From assembly GCF_016909495.1 (NCBI RefSeq), contig NZ_JAFBFW010000001.1, forward strand, positions 372,001-436,000: a stretch of 64,000 bases of DNA, read 5' to 3'. Shown one piece after another: positions 19,484-27,356 of the stretch; position 1 is the stretch's first letter; every line of letters begins with the position of its first letter. A program made the position numbers and the translations under genes. The notes below the pieces were generated by a model. That model did no database searches and was not told the origin of the DNA. It worked only from the letters and a program-made list of their open reading frames with translations. This DNA is from Pantoea coffeiphila. Lineage in GTDB: Bacteria; Pseudomonadota; Gammaproteobacteria; Enterobacterales; Enterobacteriaceae.

Positions 19484-19995
19484 AGAGAGGACAGGAACTG
19501 CTCGATCTGGCGTTTATTCTTAAGGTGGATCACTGGCACCTTCGGACCATATTCAAGGCGAAGCCTCTCGACTTTTGGCCTGTCGTTACTTTCAAATTTC
19601 CAGACGTAGTGCAGAAATGCGAAAAACTCGGCATTGATTTTCTCCGTGCAGCCGTCTGGTAAATCAGATCTTTTTTGATTACGCAGTGACCGCATTAATA
19701 CCCTGAACAGGCAGATGATACGGGGCGTGTCCATCCAGACGATCAGGTCGGCAGCAGGTATACGCAGGTCGAATGTTCTGCGAGGATAGTTTCCCTCAAT
19801 GATCCATGTTTCCGTGTTTACCACATCGCTCACCCGGGCGCGGAAAGCTTCCGGTTCTGGTTTTGTCCACTGTGGTCCCCAAAATAACCGATCCAGATGC
19901 GCCACCGGGTAATTCGTTTTTGCACCAAGGATTCGGGACAGCGTTGATTTTCCGCTTCCTGCATTACCTAAAATGACGATACGTTCGGGGCGCAC
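19480..19995 (-). CDS. P-loop kinase-like protein (FlaR/adenylate-kinase-like family)
   Basis: 171-residue nucleotide-binding protein. Walker A is GNAGSGKST at residues 9-17. HLDRLFWGPQWTKPEP and WIIEGNYPRRTFDLRIPAADLIVWMD are characteristic of the 'DNA topology modulation protein FlaR-related' group, which resembles small nucleoside or adenylate kinases. The real substrate of this group is not established. The stop overlaps the LysR gene end by 4 bp in convergent orientation. It lies downstream of an alpha/beta hydrolase gene on the same strand, 60 bp away. Confidence 0.78.
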   Translation of the reverse strand: MRPERIVILGNAGSGKSTLSRILGAKTNYPVAHLDRLFWGPQWTKPEPEAFRARVSDVVNTETWIIEGNYPRRTFDLRIPAADLIVWMDTPRIICLFRVLMRSLRNQKRSDLPDGCTEKINAEFFAFLHYVWKFESNDRPKVERLRLEYGPKVPVIHLKNKRQIEQFLSSL

Positions 19996-20055
19996 GTTTG
20001 CTCCATCAGTGATTACGGGGTTAATCAGGCAGGCGGCTATTCCTGCCGATTGCGG

Positions 20056-20787
20056 TTAACGCGCGTCTTTCAGGAAGTGATGAATTCGCGCAATAGTATC
20101 CGGTGCAAGTTCTGTTATTGCACTGACATGGTCGCCCTGTGCGGATATAAATGCCTGCCGATTTTTTTCCGACCAGTCTTTTAACGGCTGATAATAGATA
20201 TCCTGTTCGCCTGCCCAAAACAGTTTGGGAATGTTGATATCAGCGATCTGCGGGGCGTCTTTAAAGCCCTCATATCCAGCTAATGCCTCAAAGGTTGAGC
20301 GCAACGGTGCTTTATTTTCAGTGGATACCCATGTCGTTAATGCGGGAGCCGTTTCCTGAGCAAAGGCGAAAAATGCATCGAAATCAAGGCGACCATTTGG
20401 TCCTTCGGGTAAGCCATTCTGCACATCCCATCCGCCAATGACTAATGAAGATAACTTCTCTGGATGATATTTGGCCAGGCTAATCGCCAGCCATGCGCCA
20501 GAAGAATAGCCGACAATATGGGCTTTTTTAGCGCCTAAACTGTCAATTAAGTGCCTGATGCCATCTGCCTGACTTTTTTGATCGAATGCGGCGTTGATGA
20601 TATTTACGCTTTTGCCATGGGCTAATAGATCAGGATAAACAACCGTAAAATCATCACGTAATGCATCGACCAGTCCGTTGGAAACCCAGCTGTTGCCATC
20701 CATTAACAGGCCATGCAGCAGGATAACCAGGGGACCGTCGCCAGTAATACCGTAGTGCAAGAGAGTGTGGTCTTCATTTACCGTCAT
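20056..20787 (-). CDS. Alpha/beta hydrolase
   Basis: Cytoplasmic 243-residue hydrolase. It has an oxyanion-hole strand (LVILLHGLLMDGNSW), a nucleophile elbow GYSSGAW (Ser in about position 95), an acid candidate in WAGEQD and the C-terminal His in SAQGDHVSA. No signal peptide. The start ATG at 20787 is preceded by GGAG. Resembles serine esterases or C-C hydrolases; substrate unknown. It may be co-transcribed with the FlaR-like gene downstream. Confidence 0.85.
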   Translation of the reverse strand: MTVNEDHTLLHYGITGDGPLVILLHGLLMDGNSWVSNGLVDALRDDFTVVYPDLLAHGKSVNIINAAFDQKSQADGIRHLIDSLGAKKAHIVGYSSGAWLAISLAKYHPEKLSSLVIGGWDVQNGLPEGPNGRLDFDAFFAFAQETAPALTTWVSTENKAPLRSTFEALAGYEGFKDAPQIADINIPKLFWAGEQDIYYQPLKDWSEKNRQAFISAQGDHVSAITELAPDTIARIHHFLKDAR

Positions 20788-20975
20788 AATAGCTCCATAG
20801 GTGGGACAGAATTTTGACTTCGGGTCTGAGGTGCTAAGCAGGTTTCACGCAGCCGTTTTTTCCCCCGTCCCGGTCATTTTTTACTCCATGAGAAGGGCGA
20901 GGACCAGAAAAAAACGTAGTGCGCGGTGGCCGATAAGGTACACTGCGCGCTTAATTCTTTCTGCTAAATGCACCA

Positions 20976-21308
20976 ATGATAAAAAAAATACGTTTCATTC
21001 TCCCTGCACTTGCACTGAGCGGCGCTATCGCTTTTTGGCTTACACCGCACTACTCCGAGGAAGATGAAAGCTATTACCGCGCGGTATTCTGCTCGATTGA
21101 TCACAGTGACTCACAGTTTTTTTTGCGTGATATGGAAAACCTCGTCGAAGGTGGAAACTCTGATTACGCGTTGCATAAAAATCACTATATCCCCGCACTG
21201 GGTGAAAGGATGCTCAGCACCTGGAAGAAGCTTAGTACACAGGAGCAATCAGCTATCATCGAAGACCAGCAGCGATGTCGAGAGATCATGGGTGAGAAAC
21301 AGCATTGA
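20976..21308 (+). CDS. Unknown small exported or membrane-anchored protein
   Basis: I do not recognise this 110-residue protein. It has a basic start (MIKKIRF) and one hydrophobic segment at about 7-22, so it is either cleaved and periplasmic or anchored. The rest is polar with two Cys (CSIDHSD and QRCREI) that could form a disulfide in the periplasm. The start follows about 190 bp of non-coding DNA shared with the divergent hydrolase. It ends just before an IS remnant. Confidence 0.65.
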   Translation: MIKKIRFILPALALSGAIAFWLTPHYSEEDESYYRAVFCSIDHSDSQFFLRDMENLVEGGNSDYALHKNHYIPALGERMLSTWKKLSTQEQSAIIEDQQRCREIMGEKQH

Positions 21309-21385
21309 TTTTGCCCAAACCGGCATCCAACCAAAAGAGCAGGGGGCTGGCGTTTCAGACTTGGCCTGAACGCCTATCAATGGAA

Positions 21386-21972
21386 CTAACAGGCAGCATT
21401 TATCTGCACGGCCTTCGAACCAGTCATGGTGAGAACCATCAATCTGGACCAGTTCACCCAGGCAGTCACGCTGATAACGGGGCTGATAAATCCGGGCCTT
21501 ACGGCGCGAGTGTGGTACCCAGAGACATCAGCAGTCATCCAGCTACGCAGTGTCTCAATGGAGACCCTGATGCTATGACGTTCGAGAAGCTTCTCGGTGG
21601 CTAACGTAGGGCCAAAGTCGCTGTATTTTTCACGTAGCAACGCGAGAACATGCATTTTCAATGCTTCTGGTACGCGATTGTTTGCCGGCTGGCCACGTTT
21701 TCGCGAAGTAAGTCCCTCAGCTCCGTTTGAGATATAACGGATAAGTAGACGCTGGATCTGCCGAACACTGATGTTGAGAAGTTTTGCGGCAGCAGACTGG
21801 GTCAGGCGTTTGTCACAAATCTGCTGCAGTACTGGAATGCGACTCAGTTCTTTCTGGCTCATGGTCACCAACATTACGACGCTCCGGATTGTCTGTAAGA
21901 ACAAAAAGCAGGCTACCGGAAACGCGACATTTTAACTTTGGTAAAACACGACATTATCGCTTTGGGCTGACA
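21386..21972 (-). mobile_element. IS1202/ISNCY-type insertion sequence remnant
   Basis: One end of an insertion sequence with a broken transposase. The 5' part including the element end (AT-rich repeats such as GCGACATTTTAACTTTGG and CGACATTATCGCTTTGG at about 21917-21965) remains. The 3' half of the transposase gene and the other end are gone; coding similarity stops at about 21390-21400. The preserved end finishes within about 10 bp of the dif-like site, so the element probably inserted beside dif and then decayed. The exact right boundary is an estimate. Confidence 0.65.
21390..21862 (-). pseudogene. Broken IS1202-type transposase (frameshifted, C-terminus lost)
   Basis: Starts at ATG 21862 (MSQKELSRIPVLQQIC; the longer ORF start at 21904 lies within the IS end). 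The N-terminal HTH region (TQSAAAKLLNISVRQIQRLL) is intact to about 21535. A single-base loss near 21525-21535 shifts the frame. In the other frame the sequence continues with RRKARIYQPRYQ and the catalytic-core start QIDGSHHDWFEG, holding the first DDE Asp. It then stops matching near 21395, so the remaining catalytic residues are missing. Non-functional. Confidence 0.78.
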
Positions 21973-21977
21973 TCACA

Positions 21978-22005
21978 GGTGCGCATAATGTATATTATGT
22001 TAAAT
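21978..22005 (+). other. dif: Chromosome dimer resolution site dif (XerC/XerD)
   Basis: The 28 bp match the E. coli dif site as I know it: XerC arm GGTGCGCATAA, central hexamer TGTATA, XerD arm TTATGTTAAAT, including the 6-4-6 inverted repeat CATAAT/ATTATG. XerC and XerD recombine sister chromosomes here under FtsK control. KOPS octamers on both sides point to it, and matS motifs are found 15 kb left and 19 kb right. It lies in a non-coding gap between an IS remnant and an unknown gene. Confidence 0.92.
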
Positions 22006-22114
22006 TAACTATCTCCGGCAGCACCAGACTCAGCCACATTACCTCCCCTCAAATAACGACCGGAGTTGCTTCCTGTAAAACCGTTCCACCGGCTCGCTGC
22101 ATAACCAGAATCCA

Positions 22115-22777
22115 TCATTCCCAATTCTCCTCTTCAAGCGGCTTCATCCAGTTCTTACTGCTTACCGGCACCGGCTCGCCGTTAAATGTATATGTGCAGC
22201 AATCACACCTCACCGGGATGTCTTCTGCGGTAAATGCCGGGTTCACCTTTTGCAATAAACCTGCATCATCGATGCACAGCCCACTGTAAAAACTCGATTC
22301 ATCGCAGCGAACATAGCTGCGCCATTCTTTTCTGCGCAGCATAACCATATAGAAAATCGGATCTGGCTTGTCCAGTCGGCTGACTGCCTCACTGTAGACG
22401 TCGTCCCAGACCTGGCCCACTTTGCTCAGCAGGAATTTATATAACGGCGTGTAGTCACGGCCCCGGCCACGCTGGCCATGCATGCCTTCACGCGATGGCA
22501 GATTTTCATCCACCTTATTTTTGCTGTGTCGTTGCCAGCGGTACTCACCGCCGTGATCGTTGCGATCAACGCCCCACGTGGTTGTATTGATCTTGCGGTA
22601 AAGTTTTCTGGCTTTAGTAGTATGATGAATACGCACTGTGATGACCCTTTTGTCTCGATTTTTCCGTTTAAAAACGATCGCGCTACGCGAATTCTGAAGT
22701 TTATCGTGTGGGATAACCAGCGACAATTCACGTAGCGACATCAGTTGATCTTCATCCGCCATGATGCAAATACGCAT
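22115..22777 (-). CDS. Unknown protein with C-terminal Cys cluster
   Basis: 220-residue cytoplasmic protein that I cannot name. The N-terminal 70 residues are basic. The central part reads GRDYTPLYKFLLSKVGQVWDDVYSEAVSRLDK. Near the C-terminus is RCDCCTYTFNG, a CxCC cluster that could bind metal. I have the impression of similar uncharacterised proteins scattered in enterobacteria, but no function. It is divergent from the Fic gene with only 58 bp between starts, so the two share a control region. An internal ATG at residue 6 (MADEDQ) is an alternative start. Confidence 0.6.
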   Translation of the reverse strand: MRICIMADEDQLMSLRELSLVIPHDKLQNSRSAIVFKRKNRDKRVITVRIHHTTKARKLYRKINTTTWGVDRNDHGGEYRWQRHSKNKVDENLPSREGMHGQRGRGRDYTPLYKFLLSKVGQVWDDVYSEAVSRLDKPDPIFYMVMLRRKEWRSYVRCDESSFYSGLCIDDAGLLQKVNPAFTAEDIPVRCDCCTYTFNGEPVPVSSKNWMKPLEEENWE

Positions 22778-22835
22778 TACATTTGACTCATTCTATGAGT
22801 AGAATAAGGTATCTATTCAACTCAGGAGCCGCAGC

Positions 22836-23930
22836 ATGTGGATTTGGCAGCAGGAAAACTGGCCAGCGTTCAGCTGGGACCGTCAGCGCATCGAGCCGCT
22901 GCTGCGCGCCACGCGTTTTTTGCAGGGGAAACTCTACGGTAGCAGCATGTTGCTGGATGAGGCAAACAGCACGCTGGATAACGTGCTGGCCAACATTCTC
23001 TACTCCAGTGATATCGAAGGAGAACGCGTCAACGCCCACTCGGTGCGATCCTCGCTGGCGCATCATCTCGGTATCGAGGACGGCATGACCTATGCCGTGG
23101 ATAAAAAAACCGAAGGCCTGGTGGCATCGGCGCTGGACGCTATCGAAAACCTCGACCAGCCGCTGTCTCTGGCGCGATTGCTGCACTGGCACGCCCTGCT
23201 TTTCCCCGCCGGTTCCGGCCTGCTGTATCCGATCGTTGGCGGCCAGTTGCGCAGCGGTCCGGTGCAGGTGGTTTCGGGCCGTCTTGAAAAACCGGTTGTG
23301 CATTTTGAAGGACCGGATAGCGCATCGATTGCCGACGACGTTGATGCATTTTTACAGTGGTTTAACGACAGCCGCAACGATCCGGAACTAGACCCGCTGC
23401 TGCGCGCCGGGATTGCCCATCTGAGATTTTTAACGCTTCATCCTTTTGAGGACGGTAACGGCAGGATCGGCCGCCTGATTATGGACCTGGCGCTGGCCCA
23501 GGCGGAAAGCAACACGGTCAGGCTCTACGCGATGTCCCGCACGATTAATCTCCACCGGCAGGACTACTATCAGGTGCTGGAAAATACCCAGCGCGGCGAG
23601 CTGGATATCACCGTCTGGCTGAGCTGGTTTATCGACATGCTCAGAGCCTCGATTGAAGAAACGCTGGCGGTTATCGATAAAACCGTGTTTAAAACTCGCT
23701 ACTGGCAGCAGTTCGACGCCGCGCAGATTGGCACCGAGCAGATTAAAGTGCTGAACCGCCTGCTGGACGGCGATTTTAGCGAGGGCATCAATAACAGCCA
23801 GTACAAGGCGGTGGCAAAGGTCAGTCGCGCCACCGCCACGCGCCATCTGGCACAGCTGGTTGAGCTCGGATATCTGCTGGCCTGTCCCGGCGGCGGGCGC
23901 AGCGCTCGTTATGGTTTGAACCGTCTCTAA
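22836..23930 (+). CDS. Fic-family AMPylase with DUF4172 N-terminal domain
   Basis: 364-residue Fic protein. DUF4172-like N-terminus (MWIWQQENWPAFSWD) is followed by the self-inhibitory helix motif SSDIEG (residues 57-62, pattern SxxxEG). The complete Fic core HPFEDGNGRIGR is at 202-213 with catalytic His202, and a C-terminal winged-helix-like segment follows (about 300-360, KVSRATATRHLAQLVELGYLL). Such enzymes transfer AMP from ATP to a protein hydroxyl. With the inhibitory motif inside the same chain no separate antitoxin is needed. All key residues are present, so it should be active when inhibition is lifted. The target is unknown. Confidence 0.9.
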   Translation: MWIWQQENWPAFSWDRQRIEPLLRATRFLQGKLYGSSMLLDEANSTLDNVLANILYSSDIEGERVNAHSVRSSLAHHLGIEDGMTYAVDKKTEGLVASALDAIENLDQPLSLARLLHWHALLFPAGSGLLYPIVGGQLRSGPVQVVSGRLEKPVVHFEGPDSASIADDVDAFLQWFNDSRNDPELDPLLRAGIAHLRFLTLHPFEDGNGRIGRLIMDLALAQAESNTVRLYAMSRTINLHRQDYYQVLENTQRGELDITVWLSWFIDMLRASIEETLAVIDKTVFKTRYWQQFDAAQIGTEQIKVLNRLLDGDFSEGINNSQYKAVAKVSRATATRHLAQLVELGYLLACPGGGRSARYGLNRL

Positions 23931-24018
23931 ATGAAGGAAATGAACCGTAATTTATTCAGTTACCTGCGAGAGCTGCCGTGGCCTGACGATATTTTCCGCA
24001 GAGCGAACAACGTGTCAA

Positions 24019-24501
24019 TTAATGCCCCATTCGCGCTCCTTTTCGAAAGCCATACTGCCGTGCCCGCCAGGTGATAACAAAAGCGACGGTCAGCAACAGA
24101 ATCAGTGCCGGCGGCAGCGCCGGTGCTCCCCAGTTATCCAGCAGTATCCCGCCGGAAATACCCGCCGCGGCAATCGCACCATTCCATGCCACCACGTTCA
24201 TCGACAGCGCAATGTCTGCACCCTCGCCTGCCGTATCCTGCGTGGCAATGGTCAATGGAATGGCGGCCAGCAGAGAACCCAGGGCGTAAGCGGTAACCGT
24301 TTGCCCTGCCAGCGAATTTGAAATGTTCAGCCCTGCCGCAATCTGTGGCAGTAACCCCGCTGGTAAGGTCTCAGTAATGATGCAGATAAATCCCGTCATC
24401 GCCAGCGCTAGCAGCGCTGAAACCGGCAGCGGCTGCGTTTTCGTTCGCGAGAGTGAAGCGGCGATTTCATTTGAACAAGGTAACGCGATGTCTTTCTCCA
24501 T
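24019..24501 (-). pseudogene. MFS transporter with large in-frame internal deletion
   Basis: 160 residues built from the two ends of a transporter of roughly 390-400 residues. Residues 1-86 match the N-terminal part of AraJ/YdhP-type MFS proteins (ITETLPAGLLPQIAAGLN, helices 1-2). Residues from about 88 match the C-terminal part (AGEGADIALSMNVVAWNGAIAAAG, helices 11-12). The junction is at IATQ/DTAGEG, near 24240. About 230 residues are missing without loss of frame. Eight or so helices are gone, so transport is not expected. It is divergent from a TetR gene whose operators remain. Confidence 0.75.
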
Positions 24502-24521
24502 ATGCCCTTCTTATTTATAAA

Positions 24522-24537
24522 TGTATCGATTGGTATA
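24522..24537. promoter_or_regulatory. TetR operator copy 1
   Basis: TGTATCGATTGGTATA, matching the second copy at 24640-24655 in 14 of 16 positions. It lies about 20 bp before the start of the deleted MFS gene. Confidence 0.55.
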
Positions 24538-24625
24538 TATATGGCGATGAGTTATCCCTCAGCATCGGATACTCATCGGCTGATTACATGTGTAACGATC
24601 GGTACGTTAGTGGGTGGCAATTCTT

Positions 24626-24655
24626 TTGTCAACGATATATGTATCGTTTAGTATA
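24626..24655 (+). promoter_or_regulatory. TetR gene promoter with operator copy 2
   Basis: TTGTCA (24626-24631) and TAGTAT (24649-24654) with 17-bp spacing form a good promoter for the TetR gene. TGTATCGTTTAGTATA (24640-24655) covers the -10. An inverted repeat ACGATA-TATG-TATCGT also lies within the spacer at 24632-24647. Autorepression is likely. Confidence 0.55.
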
Positions 24656-24687
24656 GTAATCCGCAGACCTGGAAAACGGAGGCAGAC

Positions 24688-25296
24688 ATGGCAGCGATGG
24701 GAAGACCAAGAACTTTTGACCGGGACAAAGCGATTGAAGATGCCATGCATTTGTTCTGGCAGCATGGCTACGAATCAACGTCTCTTGCCCAGCTTAAGGC
24801 CGGAATTAATAACGGCATCTCCGCGCCCAGTTTCTACGCGGCGTTTAGTTCAAAAGAAGCGCTGTTTCGCGAATGCGTGCAGCGATATCTGGCCACTCAC
24901 GGGCAGGTTAGCGAATTCTTGTGGGACAGCCGTTTGTCCCCGCGTGAAGCGGTAGAAACAACGTTGAGAGCTTCAGCAAAAATGCAGTGCGACCCCAGCC
25001 ATCCACCGGGATGTATGGTGACATTAGGCTCAATGAGCGCAACATCCGCTGAGCACGCGGACGTCACTGAGCCACTGACCCGCTCGCGCAACCGAACCCG
25101 TGAAGGCATTATGGCCGCTTTTCAACGCGCCGCGGCCAGCGGCGAGCTGAAAAAGGGGGCTGATGTCAACGCCCTCGCCACCCTTTTCACCACCTTTCTG
25201 TTCGGATTGTCGATCCAGGCACGTGATGGTGCCAGCCTCGACCAGCTGAATAGCGCGATTACTCAGATGATGCAGTTATGGGATACCTCTGCGTGA
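24688..25296 (+). CDS. TetR-family transcriptional regulator
   Basis: 202-residue TetR protein. HTH at about residues 12-58 (AIEDAMHLFWQHGYESTSLAQLKAGINNGISAPSFYAAFSSKEALF). The C-terminal ligand domain includes HPPGCMVTLGS, seen in the AcrR/YxaF-like TetR group. It is divergent from a gutted MFS transporter gene, so it has probably lost its main target while its own control sites persist. The stop is 1 bp from the converging DUF1275 gene. Confidence 0.88.
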   Translation: MAAMGRPRTFDRDKAIEDAMHLFWQHGYESTSLAQLKAGINNGISAPSFYAAFSSKEALFRECVQRYLATHGQVSEFLWDSRLSPREAVETTLRASAKMQCDPSHPPGCMVTLGSMSATSAEHADVTEPLTRSRNRTREGIMAAFQRAAASGELKKGADVNALATLFTTFLFGLSIQARDGASLDQLNSAITQMMQLWDTSA

Positions 25297-25297
25297 A

Positions 25298-26047
25298 TCA
25301 GCAGGGACTCAAACCGCGGCGTCTTACCTGATAGACCGTCGCGGTAATCGACAGCACGGCAACAAGGGTAAGAAACACGCCCATGGCGATCATCGAGTTA
25401 AAGCCAAAAAGCTTGAACAGCAGCAGCCCGCAGATACCGCCACCGAGGAAGGAAACGATAGTGACCAGATGCGTAAAAAGCTGATTGCTGTGCGCCTTCA
25501 GGTCTCGCGACGGGTCCCTGCGCAGGCTGACGCAGAGCAGCGACCCCAGTGCGATTCCGGCATCGGTCAGTGTCCCGGTGATATGTGTTGAACGAACCCG
25601 CCCGTTAGAAAGCTGCGTAGACGTTGAGTTGTGCAGCCCCATCAGAAAGCCCAGGAACACGATCACTTCGCGGTTGTTGGCGTGGGAATAGTAGAATTTT
25701 TCAAACAGCGACATCACCGCCAGCGCGATACCTTCCAGTAACAGAATGATGCTGAAAATGGTTCTGATATTATTTTTGATGCCGCTAATCACCAGCATCC
25801 GCGAAGCCATCGACCCGACGACAAATGCCAAAATAATCGCGGCAAGAAACGATAAATCACTCAAATCGGAGTTAGTGACCTCAGAAGAAATCTGCGAAGT
25901 ATTGCCTGACATATGTGAGGGAAATATACCAAAAGCACCCAACGCCATCGCGTTGAGAATTCCGGCGGTGGTGGCTAATAATAAGGCTAAATTACGGTCT
26001 TCATTATGCGTTCGGCCCTTCTTTCGCTTTATCAGCATCTGCAACAT
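25298..26047 (-). CDS. DUF1275 (YoaK-family) membrane protein
   Basis: 249-residue inner-membrane protein with about six hydrophobic segments. It has the DUF1275 landmarks FPSHMSGNTSQ (about residue 43) and GRVRSTHITGTLTDAGIALG (about 148-167). Function of the family is unknown; a transporter role is often suggested. The start ATG 26047 is preceded by a strong GGAGGAG. It converges with the TetR gene and is probably a single-gene unit. Confidence 0.85.
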   Translation of the reverse strand: MLQMLIKRKKGRTHNEDRNLALLLATTAGILNAMALGAFGIFPSHMSGNTSQISSEVTNSDLSDLSFLAAIILAFVVGSMASRMLVISGIKNNIRTIFSIILLLEGIALAVMSLFEKFYYSHANNREVIVFLGFLMGLHNSTSTQLSNGRVRSTHITGTLTDAGIALGSLLCVSLRRDPSRDLKAHSNQLFTHLVTIVSFLGGGICGLLLFKLFGFNSMIAMGVFLTLVAVLSITATVYQVRRRGLSPC

Positions 26048-26215
26048 CGTTTACTCCTCCACAGGTAATGCATAACCCTCTGAGAAGCTCAGTATAGGGC
26101 AAGATTACGAAGTGAAGCGGCACAAATAGATAATTCCTATGACTGACGGCAGCAATGAAAATTAACCAAAAGTTAATTAAGTTAATGTCAACAAATAAGA
26201 CAAGGTGCACTGCGC

Positions 26216-26983
26216 TTACCCCTTGTCAATTCCACTTTCTGGCGCCAGAGCGTTAGCGAGTGCAGGATCGAAAAGGGACAAACTTTCAATCTGGGAAACC
26301 ATAATAACTTTGCGGAAAGACAGCACGTTCTTCGGCTGAGAGGTGAAATCAATCCCGTGCTGTTCATACCAATGACTGTAATTATGCTCAATAGCCAGTT
26401 TCAACGTTCTCGAATCGCGATAACCGCTCAACATGGGGATTAGCACAATGTTGGCCGTACCTTCATATTCAAACGTGGCTGCATGGATCATACCGATATA
26501 GATTCTGCGTGACTTGAGTGTCACCCAGGCTAACTCGCCCTCTTCCATACATTGAAATAGCAGCTGTTCGATGCCGTTAGAACGCGATAGTCGCTGATAG
26601 AGATCCTTTCTGCTACCGGCATTCAGCCTTGCGCTGAGCGCCCAGTTTGATCGATAGAGACAAAAGATTATCGCCAGCCCCAGCATGATCACCACGGGTG
26701 CCTGAATGCCAAGAAAGCTCCAGGTCATAAACTCACTGTGAAGGTTAAGATGCGCGCCGGGTGCGGGATAAAGTAGATTGTTTACCGTAGAAATACCCAA
26801 TAATACCGACCATATAATCGCTGTCGCTAACAGGCCCTGTAATACAAATATGCAGCCGTACAGTGCCACAAGGAAGTAAACATCCCAGCCAAACGATCGT
26901 TTGATTTTAAGCCGCGTAGAGAGGTCCCGGCTGGTATACCAGTATCCACAGACCATCAGAACCATAAAAATAGCGGTACCCAT
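26216..26983 (-). CDS. Unknown membrane protein with cytoplasmic C-terminal domain
   Basis: 255 residues, not recognised. Hydrophobic segments at about 2-16, 35-60 and 88-112 suggest three membrane spans. The last 140 residues look like a soluble mixed alpha/beta domain. The start codon follows the stop of the preceding 65-codon gene with no gap, so the two are translated together and may act together. AT content and content are unlike the flanking metabolic genes, but I see no mobile-element marks. Confidence 0.6.
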   Translation of the reverse strand: MGTAIFMVLMVCGYWYTSRDLSTRLKIKRSFGWDVYFLVALYGCIFVLQGLLATAIIWSVLLGISTVNNLLYPAPGAHLNLHSEFMTWSFLGIQAPVVIMLGLAIIFCLYRSNWALSARLNAGSRKDLYQRLSRSNGIEQLLFQCMEEGELAWVTLKSRRIYIGMIHAATFEYEGTANIVLIPMLSGYRDSRTLKLAIEHNYSHWYEQHGIDFTSQPKNVLSFRKVIMVSQIESLSLFDPALANALAPESGIDKG

Positions 26984-27181
26984 TCAGACATCCTTTAACG
27001 TCTGGACGTGCTGAAAAAAGACATCCTGCACTTCCGGGCTGGTCGGGTTAACAGAGACGTTGCCATCTTCATCAACGATAATGCGATCGCCTTCCTGGAT
27101 CGACTCCATAATATCCTGACGGCTCATGACTTGAAGAAGGGATTCGGGGCTGGCAAAGAGTGAGGAAAATATATTTTTCAT
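26984..27181 (-). CDS. Unknown small acidic protein, first of a two-gene operon
   Basis: 65 residues from the ATG at 27181 (MKNIFSSLFASPESLL); the frame is open back to 27247 but the extension looks non-coding. The protein is soluble and acidic (DRIIVDEDGNVSVNP). It directly abuts the 255-residue membrane protein gene downstream. Possibly an adaptor of that protein. No family recognised. Confidence 0.55.
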   Translation of the reverse strand: MKNIFSSLFASPESLLQVMSRQDIMESIQEGDRIIVDEDGNVSVNPTSPEVQDVFFQHVQTLKDV

Positions 27182-27281
27182 ATTAAGAGGACAAATCCTT
27201 GTTGCAAATCGGATTAGCTCAGTATGGCACTTTGAGACAGATATCACCGGGCTATCACGTATTTAAAGATTTATCTCAGGT

Positions 27282-27315
27282 TCCCGGTCCTGGCTGGGGT
27301 TAATCAGGACCGGGA
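27282..27315. terminator. Perfect 11-bp stem-loop after the MetC-type gene
   Basis: TCCCGGTCCTG (27282-27292) pairs with CAGGACCGGGA (27305-27315) around a 12-base loop. It is 42 bp beyond the stop of the MetC-type gene (minus strand) and upstream of the small unknown operon. No T-run; likely a terminator or mRNA 3' end stabiliser. Confidence 0.55.
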
Positions 27316-27356
27316 TGTCGATGTTAACTCGACGCACAGATTTTACGCTTAAAGCG

